In this document: piece by piece, positions 37,132 to 46,254 of the stretch
Numbering within the stretch: the first letter of the stretch is position 1
Layout: each line of letters starts with the position of its first letter
Origin: Chryseobacterium paludis
GTDB lineage: Bacteria > Bacteroidota > Bacteroidia > Flavobacteriales > Weeksellaceae
DNA: 64,000 bases
Assembly: GCF_025403485.1 (NCBI RefSeq)
Contig: NZ_CP099966.1
Span: 682,001 to 746,000, forward strand
Direction: 5' to 3'
The notes under the pieces: generated by a model
Database searches by the model: none
The model's input: only the letters and a program-made list of their open reading frames with translations
Told to the model about the DNA's origin: nothing
Made by a program: the position numbers and the translations under genes

Positions 37132-40100
37132 ATGTCTTTGATAATTAAACACAAGAATATAAAGCGAATAGTGTTTCCCGCATTTATGCTTTCAACAAGT
37201 TTTGTCTGGGGGCAAAAGACTGTAAATGATACTGTGAAAAGCACAAAAGATATTGAAGAAGTAGTGGTTATTGGTTATGGTAAAGTTAAGAAATCAGATT
37301 TAACAGGATCGGTGGCTTCAGTATCTGCAAAGGATTTAGCAGCTACACCAGCAATGAATGCATTACAAGCCTTGCAGGGAAGGGCTTCAGGATTAAATAT
37401 CGTTACTGCAGGTGGTGCTCCGGGAGCAGGTGCCAACATTACGATTCGTGGTGGTGCTTCTATTACTCAGGGTACAGAACCGCTTTACATTGTAGACGGT
37501 TTCCAGCTGGATAATGCATTAAACATCATTAATCCTAATGATATCGAGAGTATTGATGTATTGAAAGGAGCTTCTGCCATTGCCATTTATGGTGCCCGTG
37601 GTTCCAACGGTATTATCGTTATTAAGACAAAAACCGGAAAAAAAGGAAGAGTAACCATCAACTATAATTCTTTCATGTCTTTTGATATGCTTTCAAAGAA
37701 GTTGGATATGGTTTCCAATGCAGAACAATATGTGAAATATCAGTATGAGTTAGCTCAATTAGGAGGAAATGCAACAAAATGGAGTAATGTATTTGATAAT
37801 AGTTTAGGAACAGATTCTCCGGGATTTTATACAGGTGCATTTAATAGGATCGGCAACCGGTATGGATCAGCACCAGTATTAGACTGGCAGGAAAAAATGC
37901 TTGGTGGAACAGGACTTACGCAGAATCAAAATGTGAGCGTTTCGGCAGGTAATGATAAAACACAGGCATTTATCAGCTACAACTACAACAAACAGGAAGG
38001 TTTATTACAAAACTTTAATGAGACCAGAAACTCATTACGAGCTAATATTAATTCAGAACTGTATAAAGGAATACGTTTAGACTTCAGTTCAATGTTTACT
38101 TCAAATTCTACAAACGGAGGTGGGGCCTATTCAGGAATGAAAAAGATATTGCTTCAACCTATTACAGGAGGAACATTATTTACACAGGATCAGTTATTTA
38201 ATACTCAGACTTTCCCAGATTACTCTGCATTGGATTCGAGTTTTGATACAGAAAACCCATATATAGAAACGGCAGCATCTACTCAAAACAAACGGGCAAG
38301 AACATTTTTAGCTAATGTAGGTCTTGAATTTGATTTGTTGAAAGATTTTACATTCAGAACTGCAGGATCTTATAACTGGACGAACACTAAAGCAACTTCA
38401 TTTTCAGATAAAAATTCCCGTGCATATCTTACAGATCCTATTAATACAGGAATCAACGGAAGTATTGGGAATTCTGAAGCATACCGATATCAGATCACAA
38501 ATACATTGACCTATAATAAGGCTTTAGGTGAAAAGCATAAACTTACTGCTTTAATTGGTAATGAAATAATCTATCAGGAAACTGAAAGTAACAACATAAC
38601 ATTGATAAAGTTTCCTTCCATCTTAAATTATGGATTAGATGATATATCTAATGCTACCATTGCCGATAAAGATACAGACAGATCTTCACTCAGCTTACTT
38701 TCATACTTTGCCCGTGTAAATTACAATTACGATAATCGTTATTTATTAACAGGTACTATTCGTCGTGATGGATCCTCAAAATTCGGTCCTGATAACAGAT
38801 GGGGTGTATTTCCATCAGTAGCTGCTGCATGGAGGGTTTCAGAAGAAGGCTTCTGGAAAAATTCTAAAATCAAAAATTATATCAATGATCTGAAGTTCAG
38901 ATTCGAATATGGGATCGTAGGGAATAACAGTATACCAAATAACGTGTTCAGAACCAATGTGGTAGGGACCGATTATCCTTTGAATAATACAGTTGGTAAT
39001 CTTGCTCTGGTAACAAGTAGTGTTTTGGGTAATCGTATTGTACAATGGGAAGAAATGAGATCTACCAACATTGGGGTAGATTTGGCTTTATTTAATAATA
39101 GAATAAAATTAACTTCTGAATTTTATAATAACAATGTAAGCAGTATGTTACTGGAAACTGTACTTCCTGCCTCTACGGGATATAAAAGCAAGTTTGTAAA
39201 TATCGGTTCCATGAAAAACACCGGTATGGAGTTCACGTTAAACTCAATAAATTTAAAAACTGAAAACTTCAGATGGTCTACCGATGCCAATATAGGTTTT
39301 AACAAGTCAAAAGTATTGTCTCTTGACGAGGGAAGAACCTTTAGAACATTCAGTGTAGGCAGCAACAGAGCAGGTATGGTAACATATTATGCCACAGTTG
39401 GAGAAGAATTAGGGGATATGTATGGATATGTTTACCAGGGAATTTACACGACTGATGACTTTAACCAGGATGCAAACGGAACATTGACCTTAAAACCAGG
39501 CGTTGTGAAACCAGCATCGGGAACTCCTAAACCTGGAGATATGAAATTTGCCGCAGATAATGAGGCTGGAGATCAGTTTACAAGAAAGCTGGTGAAAATA
39601 GGTAACGGTACGCCTGACTTTATTGGAGGTATCAGTAATAACTTCTCTTACAAAGGTTTTGATCTTGCAGTATTTCTGAAGTTCAGCGTAGGTGGTGATA
39701 TTTATAACGCAACTAAACAAAGTTTGAGTCCCTACGGGATGTATCAGAATGTTCCTTCAGAATTCGGAAACAACTATTATCATTTGATCGATCCCAATAC
39801 GGGACAGGCAACAACGAATTTGGTGAGATTAAAAGAACTTAATCCTAATGAAGATTCAAACTTGTGGAGTTTAAGTAATACAAATACTGCTAACATAACG
39901 TATCCTTCTTCATATTACGTGGAAGATGGCTCATATCTAAGGATTTCCATGGTAACTTTGGGTTATTCTTTTCCCAAAGAATTTTTGAACCATATTAAAT
40001 TGACTAATGCGCGTATCTATGCTACAGTTAATAATTTAGCAACTATTACAGGTTATTCCGGATTTGACCCTGAAGTTTCAGCGGCAAGCGGCGTTACAGT

Positions 40101-40173
40101 TTCTCCTGGATATGATAATTCTTCATTCCCAAGATCTAGAAGCTATGTTTTAGGGATCAATCTTACTTTCTAA
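37132..40173 (+). CDS. SusC/RagA-family TonB-dependent oligosaccharide importer 2
   Basis: A second outer-membrane importer, 1013 residues: signal peptide ending WGQ, TonB-box-like IEEVVVIGYGKVKKSDLT, plug with ALQALQGRASGLNIV, GGASITQGTEPLYIVDGF and AIYGARGSNGIIVIKTK, then the barrel, ending in Phe (GINLTF). As in SusC 1, the plug begins within 45 residues and the carboxypeptidase-regulatory-like domain is absent. It is paired with a SusD gene 17 bp downstream and followed by rhamnose catabolism genes, so rhamnogalacturonan oligosaccharides are the likely cargo. Control appears different from SusC 1 (direct repeat, no LacI-type operator). Confidence 0.95.
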   Translation: MSLIIKHKNIKRIVFPAFMLSTSFVWGQKTVNDTVKSTKDIEEVVVIGYGKVKKSDLTGSVASVSAKDLAATPAMNALQALQGRASGLNIVTAGGAPGAGANITIRGGASITQGTEPLYIVDGFQLDNALNIINPNDIESIDVLKGASAIAIYGARGSNGIIVIKTKTGKKGRVTINYNSFMSFDMLSKKLDMVSNAEQYVKYQYELAQLGGNATKWSNVFDNSLGTDSPGFYTGAFNRIGNRYGSAPVLDWQEKMLGGTGLTQNQNVSVSAGNDKTQAFISYNYNKQEGLLQNFNETRNSLRANINSELYKGIRLDFSSMFTSNSTNGGGAYSGMKKILLQPITGGTLFTQDQLFNTQTFPDYSALDSSFDTENPYIETAASTQNKRARTFLANVGLEFDLLKDFTFRTAGSYNWTNTKATSFSDKNSRAYLTDPINTGINGSIGNSEAYRYQITNTLTYNKALGEKHKLTALIGNEIIYQETESNNITLIKFPSILNYGLDDISNATIADKDTDRSSLSLLSYFARVNYNYDNRYLLTGTIRRDGSSKFGPDNRWGVFPSVAAAWRVSEEGFWKNSKIKNYINDLKFRFEYGIVGNNSIPNNVFRTNVVGTDYPLNNTVGNLALVTSSVLGNRIVQWEEMRSTNIGVDLALFNNRIKLTSEFYNNNVSSMLLETVLPASTGYKSKFVNIGSMKNTGMEFTLNSINLKTENFRWSTDANIGFNKSKVLSLDEGRTFRTFSVGSNRAGMVTYYATVGEELGDMYGYVYQGIYTTDDFNQDANGTLTLKPGVVKPASGTPKPGDMKFAADNEAGDQFTRKLVKIGNGTPDFIGGISNNFSYKGFDLAVFLKFSVGGDIYNATKQSLSPYGMYQNVPSEFGNNYYHLIDPNTGQATTNLVRLKELNPNEDSNLWSLSNTNTANITYPSSYYVEDGSYLRISMVTLGYSFPKEFLNHIKLTNARIYATVNNLATITGYSGFDPEVSAASGVTVSPGYDNSSFPRSRSYVLGINLTF

Positions 40174-40190
40174 TATTTAAATGTTCCATC

Positions 40191-42254
40191 ATGAAAAATA
40201 TATTCAATAATCATAGTTTTATTAAAAAACTAATCATCGTTCCATCAATCTTAATTGCAGGATTGGGTGTCAATTCCTGCAGCGAGGAGTTTTTAGATCA
40301 GCCTGCTTATAATTCATCTGATACAGAATCGGTGTTTACAAATTTAGACACCGCAGACGCTTTCGTTCAGGGTCTTTATAGAGGTCTTGTTCCTACCGAA
40401 ATGTTTTACCAATTGGGAGCAGGAGATACGGTTACTCATTCTGCTGAAGACGGAACAACTAATAATTCCAAATACAACATCTGCAACTATCAGTATGATG
40501 CCTATACTCCGAATACTGTTACAGGAATATATTCTGCAATGTATGCGGTTATTGAGAGAACCAATATTGCTATCGACAGGCTAGGTGAGATGGCTGTAAG
40601 TCCAAAGCGTGATGCCTTACTGGCAGAATCAAAAGCAATTCGTGCATTTTGCTACTACAACCTAATCAGAGTGTATGGCGATGTACCAGCCATTTGGATT
40701 CCTTTAGAAGATGCAGATCCCAATGATCCGAATACATTTTACCCGAAACGGTCTTCCCGAGACGGAATATATGACCGCATCATCACCGATATTCAGGAGT
40801 CAGTAAACAGTTTACCGGCTTCGAATGGATCACCGGAGAGATTAAACAAGCAGTCAACCAATGCTCTTTTAGCAAGAATTGCCCTGTATGCTGCAGGATA
40901 TTCTCTTCGTTGGGACTTGAATACCGGATCTGCGGGTACAATGTCTCGTCGTCCCGATAATAACAGGGTTCAACAACTGTATCAAATTGCAGATCAAGCA
41001 GCAGCTTCTGTAATTAATGGAGGTACTAATAGCTTGGTACAGGCTCAGGGAGGGAAAGGTGGTTTCGAAGCATTGTGGTTTAATTTTGACAGAAGAAATT
41101 TTGCAGCTGTAAATCAGGAGATGCTTTGGCACATTGCTGAATACGGTCCAAATACCAACTCGGCATTCGGAATATATGCACATCCAGGTTCCAGAGGGGG
41201 TACCTATGGTTCTCGTAAAGCTTTACAGTTTTTACTTCCAAGTTATTATCTTTCTTTTAATAAGACAGATAAACGTAGAGATGTGGCTTGTACTTCTTAC
41301 AGTATTTATTTCTTAAAAACAGGTTCTGCAACCGATACTTGGGTAGATGTAGGAACTACATATTCTTGTATTATGCCGGGCAAGTTCAGAATTAGCTGGT
41401 GTGTGGAGCCACAAGCTGCAGATGCACGTAACTTGAATATTCCTATTATTCGATATGCTGATGTATTATTGATGTATGCAGAAACACAAAATTATTTAAA
41501 TGGAGGACCAACTGCTGCAGGTATTACAGCTTTAATGCAGGTAAGAAATCGTGCCGGAATTGGATCATTACCTGTTCCAAGTGGTCAACAGGCTTTTGAA
41601 TCAGCAATTGTTCAGGAGCGTAAGTGGGAATTTTCGGATGAATTTATGCTTCGTACCGATTTAATCAGGATGAATCGTATTGCTAGTGAAATTGATGCTA
41701 CAAGACAGGCAATGAAAAACTTATCTGATCGTACAGGTCAATTCGCATCAACACCAATTTACAGGCTTTACAAATATCACAAGAATGCACAGGTTTATGG
41801 AGATCCGTTCTTAGCTGTTACTTATATAGATTTAACAGATCCTGCGCAGATTGCACAAGTGCAGGCTGTGCCTACCAATTCATCAGGATATGAAGCCTAT
41901 CAGACGACTCTGAAGAATATAGCATTAGCGAACGGGGAAGCTTCAACAGCAGAAGACAAATGGTATCCTGCCAATATGTTCCAGGCATATACGAGTACCT
42001 TTAACGGTAATGCAAGAAAAGCGGTAGGTTTTGTTGAAGGTTTTAATCAGCTTCAAATCGGAAATATCATCTACACAAAACCAACTGGTTCATTTGAAAA
42101 CGGAGGAGCATATCCAAACTGGATCGAGGGCGGAGGCGAAGGTCTTTTCTATGGATTTGTACCTAATAAAACGGAATTACTTCCGCTTGCAGCGCAGTCT
42201 GCCGGTCATCCGCTGGTTGATAATCCTAATCTTACTCAACTTCCTGGATACTAG
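40191..42254 (+). CDS. SusD/RagB-family surface glycan-binding lipoprotein 2
   Basis: Surface lipoprotein partner of SusC 2. The 687 residues start with a signal ending in GVNSC (Cys30) followed by SEEFLDQPAYNS, as in many SusD proteins. The TPR-like segment AESKAIRAFCYYNLIRVYGDVPAIW and the C-terminal IIRYADVLLMYAETQNYLNGGP and VQERKWEFSDEFMLRTDLIRMNRI are diagnostic. It is about 80 residues longer than SusD 1, with extra sequence near the C-terminal part (residues 500-610). The adjacent rhamnose genes suggest rhamnogalacturonan binding. Confidence 0.93.
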   Translation: MKNIFNNHSFIKKLIIVPSILIAGLGVNSCSEEFLDQPAYNSSDTESVFTNLDTADAFVQGLYRGLVPTEMFYQLGAGDTVTHSAEDGTTNNSKYNICNYQYDAYTPNTVTGIYSAMYAVIERTNIAIDRLGEMAVSPKRDALLAESKAIRAFCYYNLIRVYGDVPAIWIPLEDADPNDPNTFYPKRSSRDGIYDRIITDIQESVNSLPASNGSPERLNKQSTNALLARIALYAAGYSLRWDLNTGSAGTMSRRPDNNRVQQLYQIADQAAASVINGGTNSLVQAQGGKGGFEALWFNFDRRNFAAVNQEMLWHIAEYGPNTNSAFGIYAHPGSRGGTYGSRKALQFLLPSYYLSFNKTDKRRDVACTSYSIYFLKTGSATDTWVDVGTTYSCIMPGKFRISWCVEPQAADARNLNIPIIRYADVLLMYAETQNYLNGGPTAAGITALMQVRNRAGIGSLPVPSGQQAFESAIVQERKWEFSDEFMLRTDLIRMNRIASEIDATRQAMKNLSDRTGQFASTPIYRLYKYHKNAQVYGDPFLAVTYIDLTDPAQIAQVQAVPTNSSGYEAYQTTLKNIALANGEASTAEDKWYPANMFQAYTSTFNGNARKAVGFVEGFNQLQIGNIIYTKPTGSFENGGAYPNWIEGGGEGLFYGFVPNKTELLPLAAQSAGHPLVDNPNLTQLPGY

Positions 42255-42381
42255 TGAATAACAACATAATCATTGAAAATAAATTTATAAATAAACTCAA
42301 CGGGATTGTATATCAGTTGTAAAGATGAATTGAGTTACAATGGAATTTAAGTGTTAAAATATCTTTAAATAAGGTGTTCAT

Positions 42382-42397
42382 CAGTATAGTACGGGAT
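42382..42397 (+). promoter_or_regulatory. Direct-repeat-like element upstream of the rhamnose aldolase fusion gene
   Basis: CAGTATAGTACGGGAT matches the 16-bp pattern CAGNAT-N4-CRGGAT seen before susC 2 and the second pectate lyase. It ends 58 bp before the start codon. The same stretch also contains an inverted repeat TCAGTAT/ATACTGA (42381-42402), so a dimeric regulator such as the GntR-type protein could bind here instead. Confidence 0.45.
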
Positions 42398-42455
42398 ACT
42401 GAAAAAAATATAACAATCTAATTTTGAGTTAAAATTCAGAAACAAAAGAAAACAA

Positions 42456-44558
42456 ATGGAAAATGTAAAAACATTTAAATACGTAGATTATTTATGGGAT
42501 GAAAACAAAGCAGCATCTTTAAAAGATGATCAGGTCGCTTTATTTTTATACCGTTCAAACATATTAGGGGCAGATTTAAGAATCACGAATTACGGAGGTG
42601 GTAATACGAGCTGCAAAACAATTGAAAAAGACCCCTTGACGAACGAAGAAGTTGAGGTAATGTGGGTAAAAGGTTCAGGTGGTGACATTGGAACATTAAC
42701 ACGTAAAGGAATAGCCGGATTGTACACAGAGAGATTGAGAAACTTAAAAAATGTTTACCAGGGTCTGGCAGATGAAGACAGAATGGTGGGATTATTCAAT
42801 CACTGTATTTTTGACCTTGACAGTAAAGCTCCCTCCATAGATACACCATTACATGGCTTACTTCCATTCAAACATATTGATCACCTTCATCCTGACGCTT
42901 TAATTGCTGTCGCTGCAGCAAGGGACAGCGAAAAAATTACCAAAGAAATATGGGGTGATACAATGGGTTGGGTTCCATGGCAGCGTCCGGGTTTTGATCT
43001 GGGACTGCAGTTGGAAAAATGTTTAGATGACAATCCGGGAATCCGCGGGATCATTTTAGGGAGCCATGGATTATTTACATGGGGAGATACTTCCTATGAA
43101 TGCTATATTAATAGCTTAGAAGTCATCGAAATGGCTTCCGAATATATTGCTAAAAAAATAGAAGAAGACGGGCAGGTTTTCGGTGGACAGAAAATTGAAT
43201 CCCTGCAGGCTGATGAGCGTAAGAATAAAGCGGCTCAACTCATGCCGTTATTACGTGGTCTGGCTTCGTCTGAAAATAGAATGATAGGTCATTTTACTGA
43301 CAGTGATGCCGTATTGGAATATATAAACAGCAATGATCTGGAGCGTCTGGCACCAATGGGAACATCTTGTCCGGATCACTTTTTACGTACCAAAATTCAG
43401 CCATTGATTCTTAATCTTTCGACCAACGAGGATCTTACGGATTCTGCGGCTATTCTTGCTAAATTAAATCCTCTGTTTGAAAAATACAGAGAAGAATACA
43501 AGGAATATTACGAAACCTGCAAGCATCCAAACAGTCCCGCAATGCGTGATCCAAACCCGGTGATCATTATTTATCCGGGGGTAGGGATGTTTAGTTTCTC
43601 TAAAGATAAACAGACCACCCGTGTGGCAAGTGAATTTTATGTAAACGCGATCAATGTGATGCGTGGAGCAGAAGCCATTTCTGAGTATACTTCTTTACCA
43701 AGACAGGAAGCATTTGATATTGAATACTGGTTGCTTGAAGAAGCAAAATTGCAGAGAATGCCTAAAGAAAAACCTCTTTCCCGGAAAATAGCTGTTGTTA
43801 CAGGAGCTGGTGGTGGAATAGGACAGGCAATTGCAGACAAAATGGTTCAGGAAGGTGGAGTAGTTGTTTTTACAGATTTGAATCAGGAAGCATTAGATTC
43901 TGTTACGGCAAAATACAGCAAAGATCAGGCGGTAGCTGTTCCGTGCGATGTAACCAGTGAAGATGCTATTGCAAATGCTTTTAAAGAAGCAGTTCTGGCA
44001 TTTGGAGGAGTAGATATTATTGTTCATTCGGCAGGTTTGGCAATTTCTAAATCTCTGGAAGATACCACAACAAAAGACTGGGATCTCCTGGAAAATGTTT
44101 TGGTAAAAGGTCAGTTTTTAATGGCAAAAAATGGTGTTGAAATAATGAAGAAACAGGGATTAGGGGGTGATATTGTAAATATTGCAAGTAAAAATGGCCT
44201 GGTTGCCGGACCTAATAATGTGGCGTATGGAACTGCTAAAGCGGCTCAACAGCATATGACCCGACTATTGGCAGCGGAATTGGCAACGGATAAAATTCGT
44301 GTCAATGTCGTTAATCCGGACGGAGTTATTGTAGGAAGTAAGATATGGGAAGGTTCGTGGGCAGAAGGTCGTGCTAAAGCGAATGGAATTTCTGTAGAAG
44401 AACTGCCTGCATTTTATGCAAAGCGTAATTTATTAAACGAAATCATTCTTCCTGAAGATATTGCAAACGGTGTTTTTGTATGTGTAGCTATTTTAGATAA
44501 AACGACAGGAAACATTATTAATGTAGACGGAGGGATGGCAAATGCATTTCCTAGGTAA
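42456..44558 (+). CDS. rhaEW: Bifunctional rhamnulose-1-phosphate aldolase / L-lactaldehyde dehydrogenase
   Basis: Cleaves L-rhamnulose-1-phosphate to dihydroxyacetone phosphate and L-lactaldehyde, then oxidises the aldehyde to L-lactate. The 700-residue fusion has an N-terminal class II aldolase/adducin domain (about 25-430; NYGGGNTSCKT, VKGSGGDIGTL, zinc-site HIDHLHPDALI near 140-150, GIILGSHGLFTWG) and a C-terminal SDR domain (about 445-700; VVTGAGGGIGQAIADKM, YGTAKAA with Tyr near 590, IINVDGGMANAFPR). The architecture is that of RhaEW of Bacillus and similar enzymes. The oxidised product fits the lactate dehydrogenase gene at 47643-48791. There is no separate lactaldehyde reductase in the window. 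Confidence 0.94.
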   Translation: MENVKTFKYVDYLWDENKAASLKDDQVALFLYRSNILGADLRITNYGGGNTSCKTIEKDPLTNEEVEVMWVKGSGGDIGTLTRKGIAGLYTERLRNLKNVYQGLADEDRMVGLFNHCIFDLDSKAPSIDTPLHGLLPFKHIDHLHPDALIAVAAARDSEKITKEIWGDTMGWVPWQRPGFDLGLQLEKCLDDNPGIRGIILGSHGLFTWGDTSYECYINSLEVIEMASEYIAKKIEEDGQVFGGQKIESLQADERKNKAAQLMPLLRGLASSENRMIGHFTDSDAVLEYINSNDLERLAPMGTSCPDHFLRTKIQPLILNLSTNEDLTDSAAILAKLNPLFEKYREEYKEYYETCKHPNSPAMRDPNPVIIIYPGVGMFSFSKDKQTTRVASEFYVNAINVMRGAEAISEYTSLPRQEAFDIEYWLLEEAKLQRMPKEKPLSRKIAVVTGAGGGIGQAIADKMVQEGGVVVFTDLNQEALDSVTAKYSKDQAVAVPCDVTSEDAIANAFKEAVLAFGGVDIIVHSAGLAISKSLEDTTTKDWDLLENVLVKGQFLMAKNGVEIMKKQGLGGDIVNIASKNGLVAGPNNVAYGTAKAAQQHMTRLLAAELATDKIRVNVVNPDGVIVGSKIWEGSWAEGRAKANGISVEELPAFYAKRNLLNEIILPEDIANGVFVCVAILDKTTGNIINVDGGMANAFPR

Positions 44559-44702
44559 ATATTATTCTCAAAAGTATATAATTTGGTAAATTTAGAGCCA
44601 GTTTTACTGGATCTGCAATGAATTAATTTAATCTTTTGGTTTGAATAATAGTAAACCTTAAAAGTTTAAATGTTTCAATTAAAAAGTTTTAAAAATCAAA
44701 TC

Positions 44703-45983
44703 ATGATTATAGGAAAAGATATCATTGAACAAAATAATAAAGGAGAAATTGAAAATTTCAATTCAGATTTTGATTTTCTACAAAATAAATTAACAAAATC
44801 AGGGCTAAATGTTGCAGAGGTAGTCAATAAGATTGCCGATTTTCAGGTGGCAATTCCAAGCTGGGCTTTAGGAGCAGGCGGAACCCGTTTCGGAAGGTTT
44901 TCTTATGGTGGTGAACCGTCTACTTTAGAACAGAAATTGGATGATGTAGGCTTGATTCACGCTTTAACGCATTCTGCAGGAGCTGTTTCACTGCATATTC
45001 CCTGGGATATTCCGGGTGACGTAAAAGCAATAAAGGAAGTCGCGGCTTCTCACAATCTTGTATTTGACGCAATGAATTCCAACACTTTTCAGGATCAGCC
45101 GGGAGCACAAAAATCATATAAATTTGGTTCTCTGAACAGCGTGAATGAAGATTCCCGTGCTTATGCAGTGGAACATAATAAAGAAGTTATCAGAATTGGA
45201 AAAGAACTGGGTTCTAAAAGTTTAACCGTTTGGTTGGCAGATGGCTCTAGCTTTCCAGGTCAGTTAAACTTCCAGACTGCCTTGTCTAAAACTGAGCAAA
45301 GTCTAAAAGAAATTTATGGCGGTTTGCCTGAAGACTGGAAACTGTTCATCGAGTATAAGCCTTATGAACCTAACTTTTATTCTACAACGATTCAGGATTG
45401 GGGAACCTCTTTGATGTTGGCAAATGCCTGTGGAGAAAGAGCTTACACTTTAGTGGATTTGGGACATCATTTACCAAATACCAATATTGAACAGATCGTT
45501 GCTACTTTAATGTACCAAGGGAAACTAGGAGGCTTCCACTTTAACGACAGCAAATATGGAGATGATGATTTAACCGTAGGATCGATCAAACCTTATGCAT
45601 TGTTCTTAATTTTCAATGAGCTGGTATATGGAATTGAAAACAATCCTCAAAATCCTTATCCGGCATGGATGATCGATGCTAGTCATAATATAAAAGATCC
45701 TTTAGAGGATTTAATACAATCTCTTGACGCTATTTTAATTGCGTATGCCCAGGCACTTCTTGTAGATCAAAAAGCATTAAAAACAGCACAATTGGAAAAT
45801 GATGTCGTGCTCTCTCAGGAGATTTTACAGAATGCATACAGAACCGATGTACGACCATTGTTAAAAGCTGCAAGGTTGCAGACTGGTGCAGCTCTGGATC
45901 CGATAGCTGCTTACAGAAAACTAAAGGTAAGACAGCGTTTAATTACCGAAAGAGGTTTAGAAACAAAAGCAACCGGATTATAA
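44703..45983 (+). CDS. rhaI: L-rhamnose isomerase, RhaI type
   Basis: Isomerises L-rhamnose to L-rhamnulose. The TIM-barrel protein is of the Pseudomonas stutzeri/RhaI type rather than E. coli RhaA: VAIPSWALGAGGTRFGRF, LHIPWDIPGD, FDAMNSNTFQDQPG, the metal-site Glu in LFIEYKPYEPNFYSTTIQDWG, LVDLGHHLPNTNIEQIVA, GGFHFNDSKYGDDDLTVGS and MIDASHNIKDPLEDLIQS. I place the start at the ATG at 44703 (426 residues); an in-frame ATG at 44670 adds 11 unconserved-looking residues. It follows the aldolase fusion by 144 bp. Confidence 0.93.
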   Translation: MIIGKDIIEQNNKGEIENFNSDFDFLQNKLTKSGLNVAEVVNKIADFQVAIPSWALGAGGTRFGRFSYGGEPSTLEQKLDDVGLIHALTHSAGAVSLHIPWDIPGDVKAIKEVAASHNLVFDAMNSNTFQDQPGAQKSYKFGSLNSVNEDSRAYAVEHNKEVIRIGKELGSKSLTVWLADGSSFPGQLNFQTALSKTEQSLKEIYGGLPEDWKLFIEYKPYEPNFYSTTIQDWGTSLMLANACGERAYTLVDLGHHLPNTNIEQIVATLMYQGKLGGFHFNDSKYGDDDLTVGSIKPYALFLIFNELVYGIENNPQNPYPAWMIDASHNIKDPLEDLIQSLDAILIAYAQALLVDQKALKTAQLENDVVLSQEILQNAYRTDVRPLLKAARLQTGAALDPIAAYRKLKVRQRLITERGLETKATGL

Positions 45984-46019
45984 GACTTATTTAAATTTTG
46001 ATAATTTCAACTTTCAGGT

Positions 46020-46031
46020 GCAATCGAAAGT
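46020..46031. promoter_or_regulatory. Operator half-site upstream of the FGGY kinase
   Basis: GCAATCGAAAGT keeps the left half and centre of the shared operator but loses the right half. It lies in the 271-bp gap before the kinase-lldD unit, 223 bp from the start, just before a large inverted repeat. It may be a weak or decayed site. Confidence 0.35.
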
Positions 46032-46056
46032 TTAATTATATGTATCCTTATTTTTT

Positions 46057-46160
46057 ACCGTTAAGGTAGAGTGTTTAGTATTAAGCGAAACTTCATTTAT
46101 TAAGAAAATTATTGGATTTTTTTCTTATTCTTCCTTACTTGCTAAACACTCCTTAATGGT
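46057..46160 (+). repeat. Large imperfect inverted repeat in the kinase gene leader
   Basis: Positions 46057-46080 pair with 46140-46160 (TTAAGG...AGTGTTTAG against CTAAACACTCCTTAA) over about 20 bp with a 3-nt bulge and two G-T pairs. Inside its ~57-nt loop a second stem, TAAGAAAA/TTTTCTTA (46101-46108 with 46119-46126), can form. The region is untranslated, 95 bp before the kinase. It could terminate rhaI transcripts, process the mRNA or regulate the kinase; none of these is shown. Confidence 0.6.
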
Positions 46161-46254
46161 CTTTAAAAGAATATTTAATAAAATTTAAAAAAGCGTGCAC
46201 AGATCTTAAAAAACTGATTTGTCCTATAAATACATAATTTAATCCATCTCGAGA

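Noticed and set aside
42381..42402. Hairpin TCAGTAT/ATACTGA as terminator of the SusCD 2 unit
   Set aside because: Only 7 bp with an 8-nt loop and followed by an A-run rather than a T-run on the coding strand; it fits a protein-binding site better.
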